From the NCBI GenBank assembly GCA_030591195.1, contig JAUVBO010000188.1, positions 1 through 6,263 on the forward strand: a stretch of DNA of 6,263 nt, in the 5' to 3' direction. The DNA comes from Pseudomonadota bacterium. Its GTDB lineage: Bacteria > Myxococcota > Polyangia > GCA-2747355 > JACKDQ01. Below the pieces are notes generated by a model, which did not search any database, was not told the origin of the DNA, and was given only the letters and a program-made list of their open reading frames with translations. The translations under genes and the position numbers were made by a program. This document shows positions 1-5,285 of this stretch, one piece after another. The stretch's first letter is position 1; each line of letters begins with the position of its first letter.

Positions 1-85
1 ATGAACACCGAAGGCTACGACGTAACGTAGTAGCAAAAAGGGCATTCGGCAAAGCCTTTCGCCATCCACTTCGACCTGGTTACCA

Positions 86-114
86 TTGACAGACCAGACT
101 ACTGCATGTAGTCT
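86..114 (+). promoter_or_regulatory. Sigma-70-like promoter of the feo operon
   Basis: A perfect -35 hexamer TTGACA lies at 86-91. Seventeen bases downstream, at 109-114, is TAGTCT, which matches TATAAT at three of six positions. Transcription would start near 120-122, which is the ATG of the regulator gene, so the message is predicted to be leaderless or nearly so. The -10 element lies inside a palindrome, which fits repression by steric exclusion. The -35 match is strong and the -10 match weak. The position is inferred from sequence only. Confidence 0.6.
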
Positions 115-124
115 CGTCTACATG
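91..124. promoter_or_regulatory. Overlapping palindromic operator, three half-sites
   Basis: Two inverted repeats overlap here. The first, 91-119, has the perfect core AGACTAC-N5-GTAGTCT (96-114), and 11 of 12 arm positions pair when it is extended to 91-119. The second, 105-124, is CATGTAG-N6-CTACATG and is perfect over 7 bp per arm. Together they make three half-sites in alternating orientation: AGACTACTGC (96-105), AGACTACATG read on the minus strand from 114 to 105, and CGTCTACATG (115-124). The middle half-site contains the -10 element and the last contains the ATG start codon. The 19-bp size and the place fit autoregulation by the DtxR-family protein encoded immediately downstream. The TGTA/TACA cores also resemble operators of BlaI/CopY-type repressors, so the binding protein is not certain. 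Confidence 0.6.
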
Positions 125-883
125 TCGACCACCACGGCTTCCGCAGAGCGCGACCTCGTCCCCAAGCTGACCAGCGCCCTCGAGGACTACCTGGAGACGA
201 TCTACGAGTTGGTTCGAGACCGCAAGGTCGCGAGAGTCAAAGACATTGCGACCGCACGCCAGGTTCGGCCCGCGTCCGTCTCCCCGGCGATGAAGCGGCT
301 CGCCGAGATGGGGCTGATCAACTACAACCACCGCGAGTACATCGACCTGACCCCCGAGGGCGAGCGGGCAGGCCGGCGGATCTACGCCCGGCACCAAGTG
401 TTGACGCGCTTCTTTCACGACATCCTACGGATGTCACCCGACGCGGCCCAGACGGACGCTTGCGCGATGGAGCACAGCCTCTCGGCCGAAGGCATGGACC
501 ACCTCGTCCGCTTCATCGAGTTCATCGAGCTCTGCTCCAGCGGGCAGCCGATGCTCGAGAAATTCCACGGGTGCCCGCTGGTGAACCCGAGTGGTGACGG
601 CGCCGCCTCCTGCGCTTCCCCCACCAAGAAGTGCATCGAGCGACGGCAGCGCAGCCAACAGACCCTCGCCGCCCTCGCCGCCGGCGAGGAGGCGACGGTC
701 AGCCAGGTCAACGGGGCCGGACCGATCCGCCAGCGCCTGCTGGACATGGGCATCCTCCCCAACGTGAGACTGACCGTCGAACGGATCGCCCCTGGTGGCA
801 GCCCGATCTGGATCAAGGCCCAGGGGTTCCAGCTCTCGTTGCGGAAGTCTGAGGCCGAAGCGGTCGTGATTTCACTGGAATAG
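122..883 (+). CDS. DtxR/MntR-family iron regulator fused to FeoA
   Basis: This 253-residue protein is a metal-dependent transcriptional repressor with an extra C-terminal FeoA domain. A winged-helix DNA-binding domain (about 17-80) begins with the family-typical ALEDYLETIYEL. The metal-binding and dimerisation domain (about 81-140) follows. Likely metal ligands by alignment to DtxR and MntR are D22, E25, H91, C114, E117 and H118 (DACAMEHSLS). Cys at 114 rather than the MntR Glu is the DtxR/IdeR-like state and favours iron over manganese. The linker carries C138, C151, C164 and C171, spaced Cx12Cx12Cx6C, which could bind metal or an Fe-S cluster. Residues about 182-253 match FeoA/SH3-like domains (RLLDMGILPN, then PGGSPIWIKAQGFQLSLRKSEAEAVVI). 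I chose ATG 122 because the TTG at 86 is the -35 box itself; no Shine-Dalgarno precedes either. The gene lies 105 bp upstream of feoB with no separate feoA between. Family assignment is firm; iron sensing and autoregulation are inferred. Confidence 0.93.
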   Translation: MSTTTASAERDLVPKLTSALEDYLETIYELVRDRKVARVKDIATARQVRPASVSPAMKRLAEMGLINYNHREYIDLTPEGERAGRRIYARHQVLTRFFHDILRMSPDAAQTDACAMEHSLSAEGMDHLVRFIEFIELCSSGQPMLEKFHGCPLVNPSGDGAASCASPTKKCIERRQRSQQTLAALAAGEEATVSQVNGAGPIRQRLLDMGILPNVRLTVERIAPGGSPIWIKAQGFQLSLRKSEAEAVVISLE

Positions 884-915
884 CCAAGAGCTTCGGCGCA
901 GGGGCCCCTTTTTTT
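854..915 (+). terminator. Possible attenuator or weak terminator before feoB
   Basis: GCCGAAGC (854-861, within the end of the regulator gene) and GCTTCGGC (890-897) form an 8-bp inverted repeat with a 28-nt loop. Then follow the self-complementary GGGGCCCC (901-908) and a run of seven T (909-915). A GC-rich structure followed by a T-run is terminator-like, but GGGGCCCC has no loop of its own and the 8-bp stem ends 11 nt before the T-run, so the geometry is not classical. Because feoB follows in the same direction, partial termination that lowers feoB relative to the regulator is the most sensible reading if it works at all. Confidence 0.3.
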
Positions 916-977
916 CACCTTGCTCGTAGATGCAACTAACAGAGAGCGCCATGTCATCCATTCACCGGCCCGACATC

Positions 978-982
978 AAGGA
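978..982 (+). promoter_or_regulatory. Ribosome binding site of feoB
   Basis: AAGGA sits 6 nt before the ATG at 989. This decides the feoB start. The frame is also open upstream to a TTG at 920, but that start has no comparable site and would add 23 residues before the G-domain that FeoB proteins do not normally have. Confidence 0.75.
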
Positions 983-988
983 ACGCTG

Positions 989-3130
989 ATGACTGCCGCG
1001 AGTATCCGCATCGTCCTGGCTGGCAACCCGAACTGCGGCAAGACCTCGCTGTTCAACGGCCTCACCGGCTCACGCCAGCACGTCGGCAACTACGCCGGCG
1101 TGACGGTGGAGAAGCGGTCGGGGACCTTCGTCGACGTCGACGGCCGGCGGGTCGAGGTGCTCGACCTCCCCGGTACCTACAGCCTGTCGTCGTACTCGCC
1201 CGAGGAGCGGATCACCCAGGACGAGCTGCTCGCCGGCAGCCACGAGGTGGTGGCCGCGGTGGTCGACTCGACCAACCTACGCCGCGGCCTCGTGCTGCTG
1301 GTCCAGCTGATGCAGCTGACACAGCCGGGGCAGAGACGAGGAGACGGTGCGCTGGTCCTCTGCCTCAACATGTCCGACGAGGCCGAGCGCGCCGGTCAGC
1401 GCATCGACCGCGAGCTGCTCGAGCAGCTGCTCGGCTTCCCCGTGGTGGAGACCGTCGGACACCGGGCGATCGGCATCAACGCGCTGAAGAAAGCGGTCGG
1501 CCGGGCCATCGACGGCGACGGCGCAGCCGGCAACAAGCTGCGGCTCGGCGAGCGGCTCGACCGGGCGCTCGAGGCGATCGGCGGCGCGCTCGGGGAGACC
1601 TCGGTGCCGCCCGAGCGCACCAGCTGGACCGCCACCAAGCTGCTGCTCGACGACCCGCACTTCGTCGAGCAGATCGATCGCGAGGGCGCCGCGGGCCAGA
1701 CCGCGCTGGCGGTCGCCGCTGACGAGCGGTCGCGGATCGAGGCCGAGACCGGCCGGGACATCTCGCTGTTCGTCACCGAGCAGTACCACGGCTTCGTCGA
1801 CGGGTTGCTGCGGCAGGTCGTCCGCCAGCAGGCCCGTGACGACGCCCGCGCCCTCTCCGACCGCATCGACGCGATCCTCGTCCACCGCTGGCTCGGGGTG
1901 CCCTTCTTCCTCGCCGCGATGTACGGCGTCTTCTGGATCACCTTCACCGTCGGCGAGCTGCCGATGTCGTGGCTCGAGCGGGGCAGCGAGGCCCTCGCCG
2001 CGGGGATCTCCGGGCTCTGGCCGGCCGGCTCGACCTCGCCGCTGCGCTCACTGCTGGTCGACGGCGTGATCGGCGGCGTCGGCGGCGTGCTCGCCTTCTT
2101 GCCGAACATCGTGCTGCTCTTCGGCGGCCTCGCCCTGCTCGAGGACACCGGCTACATGGCCCGCGCCGCGTTCCTGATGGATCGCCTGATGCACGGCTTC
2201 GGGCTCCACGGGCGCAGCTTCATCCCGCTGATGACCGGCTTCGGTTGCTCGGTGCCGGGGATCATGGCCACCCGGACGCTCGAGCACGAACACGACCGGC
2301 TGACGACGATGCTCGTCTTGCCGCTGATGTCCTGCGGCGCGCGACTGACGATCTGGATGCTGCTGATCCCGGCCTTCTTCGCCCCTGGACGGCGGGCCGG
2401 GGTGCTCTTCGCCCTCTACGCCGGCGGCGTGCTGCTGGCGCTGCTGCTGGCGCTGCTGCTGCGCCGGACGGTGCTGCGCGGCGAGGAGGCGCCCTTCGTG
2501 ATGGAGCTGCCGCCCTACCGGCTACCGACGATCCGCGCGGTCGGCGTCAAGATGGCCGAGCGCAGCTGGATCTACCTGCGCAAGGCGGGCACGATCATCC
2601 TCGCCTTCTCGGTGCTGCTCTGGTTCGCTACCAGCTACCCCAAGCCCGAGCAGCACGCGGTGGACACGGCGGCGGCCGGAACGATCACCGCCGCCGAGCT
2701 CGGGCAGCGGCGTGCGACCGAGAATCTGCGCTACTCGGCGGCCGGACGGATCGGCTCGGCCCTCGAGCCGCTGCTGCAGCCGATGGGCCTCGACTGGAAG
2801 GTCGGCATCGCGATGGTCGGCGCCTTTGCCGCCAAGGAGGTCTTCGTCGCGCAGATGGGGATCGTCTACTCGATCGGCGAGGGGGAGGACAGCGAGTCGG
2901 CCGACCGGCTGCGCCGCGCCCTGCGGCGAGACTACAGCCCGCTGGCCGGCGTCGCACTGATGATCTTCCTGCTCATCGGAACCCCCTGCATCGCGACGCT
3001 GGCGATCACCCGACGCGAGTCTGGCAGCTGGAAGTGGCCGCTGCTCCAGTTCGGCGGGCTGACCCTGATCGCCTACCTCGCCGCCGTGGCCTGCTATCAG
3101 GTCGGACGGCTCCTCGGGGGTGCATCATGA
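989..3130 (+). CDS. feoB: Ferrous iron transporter FeoB
   Basis: This 713-residue inner-membrane protein takes up Fe(II), gated by a cytoplasmic G-protein domain. The N-terminal G domain shows G1 GNPNCGKT (12-19), the switch I threonine in GVT (T39), G3 DLPG (59-62) and G4 NMSD (127-130). A helical GDI-like spacer occupies about 180-295. Membrane helices begin near residue 304 and include two gate repeats. The first holds GCSVPGIMATRTL with C420, then SCGARL with C449. The second holds VGAFAAKEVFVAQMG (K616, E617), then GTPCIATL with C667. Full family features and length indicate an intact gene. A short Leu/Ala-rich run comes from a CTG-rich DNA repeat at 2432-2463. The start is set by the AAGGA site. 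The stop overlaps the next gene by 4 nt, and the regulator-FeoA gene lies upstream, so the three probably form one operon under iron control. Confidence 0.97.
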   Translation: MTAASIRIVLAGNPNCGKTSLFNGLTGSRQHVGNYAGVTVEKRSGTFVDVDGRRVEVLDLPGTYSLSSYSPEERITQDELLAGSHEVVAAVVDSTNLRRGLVLLVQLMQLTQPGQRRGDGALVLCLNMSDEAERAGQRIDRELLEQLLGFPVVETVGHRAIGINALKKAVGRAIDGDGAAGNKLRLGERLDRALEAIGGALGETSVPPERTSWTATKLLLDDPHFVEQIDREGAAGQTALAVAADERSRIEAETGRDISLFVTEQYHGFVDGLLRQVVRQQARDDARALSDRIDAILVHRWLGVPFFLAAMYGVFWITFTVGELPMSWLERGSEALAAGISGLWPAGSTSPLRSLLVDGVIGGVGGVLAFLPNIVLLFGGLALLEDTGYMARAAFLMDRLMHGFGLHGRSFIPLMTGFGCSVPGIMATRTLEHEHDRLTTMLVLPLMSCGARLTIWMLLIPAFFAPGRRAGVLFALYAGGVLLALLLALLLRRTVLRGEEAPFVMELPPYRLPTIRAVGVKMAERSWIYLRKAGTIILAFSVLLWFATSYPKPEQHAVDTAAAGTITAAELGQRRATENLRYSAAGRIGSALEPLLQPMGLDWKVGIAMVGAFAAKEVFVAQMGIVYSIGEGEDSESADRLRRALRRDYSPLAGVALMIFLLIGTPCIATLAITRRESGSWKWPLLQFGGLTLIAYLAAVACYQVGRLLGGAS
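2432..2463 (+). repeat. CTG-rich short tandem repeat inside feoB
   Basis: The 12-bp unit CTGCTGCTGGCG occurs about 2.6 times: a 9-bp partial copy at 2432-2440, a full copy at 2441-2452 and a near copy at 2453-2463. It encodes the LLALLLALLLR part of a transmembrane helix. It may only reflect Leu/Ala codon bias in a GC-rich genome. The full unit is a multiple of 3, so whole-unit slippage would change helix length without a frameshift. Confidence 0.5.
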
Positions 3131-3372
3131 GCGCATCGATCGAGCTGATGGTGGTGGTCTGCTGCCTGGCGCTCGCGCTGCTGTTCGCCGTGCACCGAGT
3201 CCGGCGCACCGTCCGGCGCTTCCGTGCCTTGCCGGACCCAGACTCCGCAGCCCCGGGATCGGCCCGAACCTCCGACACCGCCACGCGATGCGACACCGGA
3301 TGCGAGGGCTGTGGCGTTCAGTGCCCCCTGGCAGCTCCCGCCAAGCGCGAGTCAACCAAGCGGGGCAAGTGA
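3127..3372 (+). CDS. Small FeoB-associated Cys-rich membrane protein
   Basis: This 81-residue protein starts with a hydrophobic segment (about 5-23, containing C12 and C13), followed by a strongly basic stretch (HRVRRTVRRFR, 23-33). By the positive-inside rule that gives a single-pass anchor with the C-terminus in the cytoplasm. A Pro/Ala/Ser-rich linker leads to a Cys cluster, CDTGCEGCGVQC, with C55, C59, C62 and C66 (Cx3Cx2Cx3C), and a basic tail. The layout matches the FeoB-associated Cys-rich membrane protein family, whose genes sit directly after feoB. The molecular role of that family is not established; metal binding or delivery to or from FeoB is a common suggestion. The ATG shares ATGA with the feoB stop, and a G-run (3116-3120) inside feoB can serve as the ribosome site, so translation is likely coupled. 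The same frame is open far upstream through feoB, but only as a GC-rich shadow. No separate feoC was seen; this protein may hold that place. Confidence 0.8.
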   Translation: MSASIELMVVVCCLALALLFAVHRVRRTVRRFRALPDPDSAAPGSARTSDTATRCDTGCEGCGVQCPLAAPAKRESTKRGK

Positions 3373-3394
3373 GATACGCACCAGGAGCCATCGA

Positions 3395-3414
3395 GCCGGA
3401 CACGGGGTCCTGGC
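3395..3414 (+). terminator. Hairpin downstream of the feo operon
   Basis: GCC-GGAC (3395-3401) pairs with GTCC-T-GGC (3407-3414), giving a 7-bp stem with one bulged T and a 5-nt loop. It starts 23 nt after the stop of the small Cys-rich gene. A larger alternative pairing, CCAGGA (3381-3386) with TCCTGG (3408-3413), uses the same right arm. No T-run follows, so it is not a typical intrinsic terminator; it may be a transcript-end stabiliser or chance in GC-rich DNA. Confidence 0.3.
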
Positions 3415-3491
3415 CGATCGGCACCTGACCTTTGGTGCGCTCAGCGGCTCACTACAAGCGCCAACAGAAGCGTGCAACGAATTACGCGTCG

Positions 3492-3520
3492 TTGACAATC
3501 GCGACATTGCTCGGTGCTAC
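3492..3520 (+). promoter_or_regulatory. Promoter of the glycosyltransferase gene
   Basis: TTGACA (3492-3497) is a perfect -35 hexamer; 17 bases later TGCTAC (3515-3520) is a poor to moderate -10. The predicted start near 3527 would give a leader of about 58 nt before the ATG at 3585. It lies in the 212-bp gap after the feo operon and supports separate transcription of the glycosyltransferase. I found no copy of the feo operator palindrome here, so iron control is not indicated. Confidence 0.5.
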
Positions 3521-3584
3521 ACCCGAAGGAATGCGCTGAGCTCTGCTCCAACGGTGGAGCGGCCCAGGCAACGAGGAGCCGCCG

Positions 3585-5129
3585 ATGCCCACCCTCTCGC
3601 TCGCCTTCTTTGGCCTCTACGTCCTCGTCCTCACCCTGCTCAGCGGCTATGGGCTTCATCGCGCCCACCTGGTGTGGCTCTGCTGGCGGCACCGCAAGCG
3701 GGCCTCCGAGCTACGGCGTGGCGGCCTTCCCTCGACCGATCCCGAGACCTGGCCCCGGGTGACGGTCCAGCTCCCGCTCTTCAACGAGGCCACCGTCGTC
3801 GACCGCTTGCTCGGTGCCGTGGCGCAGCTCGACTACCCCAGACAGCTGCTGGAGGTCCAGGTCCTCGACGACTCGACGGACGAGACCCGGGGGCTCGTCG
3901 ACCGGGCCATCGTGCGCCTGCGAAGCCAGGGGATCGACGCGACCTGCCTACGGCGCCGGCAGCGCACGGGGTACAAGGCGGGCGCGCTGGACGCCGGCCT
4001 CGGCGTCGCCAAGGGGGAGCTGGTGGCGATCTTCGACGCGGACTTCGTCCCACCTCCGGGGTTCCTCCTGCAGCTGATCGAGGAGTTCGCCGATCCGGGC
4101 GTCGGCCTGGTCCAGGCGCGCTGGGATCATCTCAACCGCGATCACTCGCTGCTGACCCGGGTGCAGGCGCTGATGCTCGACGGACACCACCTCGTCGAGA
4201 ACCGCGCCCGCTTCCTCAGCGGTCGCCTGTTCAACTTCTCGGGCACCGCGGGGATCTGGCGCACGGCGGCCATCGCCAGCGCTGGAGGCTGGCAGCACGA
4301 CACGATCACTGAAGACCTCGACCTGTCGTATCGCGCCCAGCTCGCCGGCTGGCGCTTCGTCTACCGCGAGGACGTCGTCGCCCCGGCCGAGCTCCCGGAG
4401 GAGATCTCGGTGCTGCGCGCCCAGCAGCAGCGCTGGGCCAAGGGAACGGTGCAGACCGCCCGCAAGCTGCTTCGTCGCGTGCTGACGTCGCAGCTCACGA
4501 TCGCCCAGCGGATCGAGGCCGTGTTTCATCTCACGCCACACTTCGCCTATCCGTTGATGCTCTTGCTGACCCTGATGCTGTTGCCCGCGCTGCTGCTCTG
4601 GCCGGCCGACGACGCGATGACGATGCTGCTCTTCGACCTGCCGCTCGGGCTGGGGACGACCGGATCTCTGGCAGCGTTCTATCGCCTGGCCGAGCGCGCC
4701 CAGGGAGGATCGACCTGGGCCGCGCTGCGACGCTTGCCAGCGCTGATCGCGCTGGGCATGGGCATGTCACCCCACCTCACGCACGGGGTGGTCGACGGCC
4801 TGCAACGGATGGCCGGAGAGTTCGTGCGCACGCCCAAGATCGGCGCTGGCGCCAGGCGGTACGGCGTCCGTGGCGAGCTGCCGCTGATCGAGGCGACGCT
4901 CTGCGTCTACTCCCTGATCAGCGTCGCCGCGGCGCTCCTGACGGGCCACTGGATCGCCGCCCCGTTCGCCGGGCTGTTTGCCTTCGGCTTCGGCTACGTC
5001 TCGGTGCTGCTCACGAGAGAAGCGCTCGCCCGCCGACGCCACCACCTCCACCAGCCGGCGCGGATCTCGCCTGCCAACCCGAGTGCCCCGACAGCAGGGC
5101 CCGGAGACGCCGTGGCACGCCAGGTCTAG
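3585..5129 (+). CDS. Processive GT2 glycosyltransferase, cellulose-synthase-like
   Basis: This 514-residue integral membrane protein should polymerise or transfer sugars from a nucleotide sugar on the inner face of the membrane. One N-terminal helix (about 5-32) precedes a cytoplasmic GT-A domain (about 57-300). That domain has VQLPLFNE (61-68), the nucleotide-binding D95/D96 (LDDSTDET), the metal-binding D151-A-D153, the likely catalytic base D244 in TED (242-244), and QQQRW (280-284). The last two motifs mark the processive group that includes cellulose synthases and plant CSLA mannan synthases. About four or five more helices lie between 314 and 480, with GEFVRTPK at 411-418, and a short hydrophilic, Pro/Ala-rich tail (about 485-514) ends the protein. 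No PilZ domain is visible. ATG 3585 has GAGGAG (3573-3578) 6 nt upstream. No partner such as a BcsB- or endoglucanase-like gene is in the window, so the product (glucan, mannan or glycolipid) cannot be named. Confidence 0.92.
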   Translation: MPTLSLAFFGLYVLVLTLLSGYGLHRAHLVWLCWRHRKRASELRRGGLPSTDPETWPRVTVQLPLFNEATVVDRLLGAVAQLDYPRQLLEVQVLDDSTDETRGLVDRAIVRLRSQGIDATCLRRRQRTGYKAGALDAGLGVAKGELVAIFDADFVPPPGFLLQLIEEFADPGVGLVQARWDHLNRDHSLLTRVQALMLDGHHLVENRARFLSGRLFNFSGTAGIWRTAAIASAGGWQHDTITEDLDLSYRAQLAGWRFVYREDVVAPAELPEEISVLRAQQQRWAKGTVQTARKLLRRVLTSQLTIAQRIEAVFHLTPHFAYPLMLLLTLMLLPALLLWPADDAMTMLLFDLPLGLGTTGSLAAFYRLAERAQGGSTWAALRRLPALIALGMGMSPHLTHGVVDGLQRMAGEFVRTPKIGAGARRYGVRGELPLIEATLCVYSLISVAAALLTGHWIAAPFAGLFAFGFGYVSVLLTREALARRRHHLHQPARISPANPSAPTAGPGDAVARQV

Positions 5130-5201
5130 GGCGACTGATCGCGCTCTCGACCACGAGCTTGATCGGCCAGCGCAGCTCCCTCGAAGGCTCCTCCGCCGCC
5201 C

Positions 5202-5243
5202 CTGGTTGCTGCCACCAGAGCGCAGCGGGGCCCGAGGCTCGGG
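5202..5243. terminator. Hairpins in the convergent intergenic gap
   Basis: The 156-bp gap between the converging glycosyltransferase and receptor genes holds two small stem-loops. CTGGT (5202-5206) pairs with ACCAG (5214-5218) around a 7-nt loop. CCCGA (5231-5235) pairs with TCGGG (5239-5243) around a 3-nt loop. A longer-range pair, GGCTCCTC (5186-5193) with GAGGAGCC (5251-5258), encloses both. Being symmetric, these could act on both strands as a shared terminator. No T-run follows on either strand, so the call is tentative. Confidence 0.35.
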
Positions 5244-5285
5244 ATTAAGCGAGGAGCCCGCGGCCACCCAAAGGGCTGTCGACCT

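Noticed and set aside
1..30. ATG at position 1 with a 9-codon frame ending in TAG (30), possibly a tiny gene or the end of an upstream gene.
   Set aside because: Too short to judge and cut by the window edge. No ribosome site can be seen, and starting at an ATG is probably chance.
37..59. AAAGG/CCTTT inverted repeat upstream of the regulator, a possible terminator of the previous gene.
   Set aside because: Only 5 bp of stem, a 13-nt loop and no T-run; not convincing.
926..941. GTAG-N6-CTAA, a possible second weak copy of the operator before feoB.
   Set aside because: Only four bases per arm resemble the half-site and symmetry is imperfect; not distinguishable from chance.
415..957. Antisense open frame opposite the regulator gene.
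   Set aside because: No recognisable domain; it lies opposite a gene with clear DtxR and FeoA features, so it is a codon-bias shadow.
920..988. N-terminal extension of FeoB from TTG 920.
   Set aside because: No Shine-Dalgarno, not FeoB-like in sequence, and the ATG at 989 has AAGGA at proper spacing.
1969..3126. Long open frame overlapping feoB in another frame.
   Set aside because: Arg/Ala/Gly-rich translation typical of a GC-rich shadow; only the part from ATG 3127 is a gene.
3224..4312. 362-codon open frame across the intergenic gap and the glycosyltransferase.
   Set aside because: Low-complexity Arg/Pro-rich translation without domains; overlaps a clear gene with catalytic motifs in its own frame.
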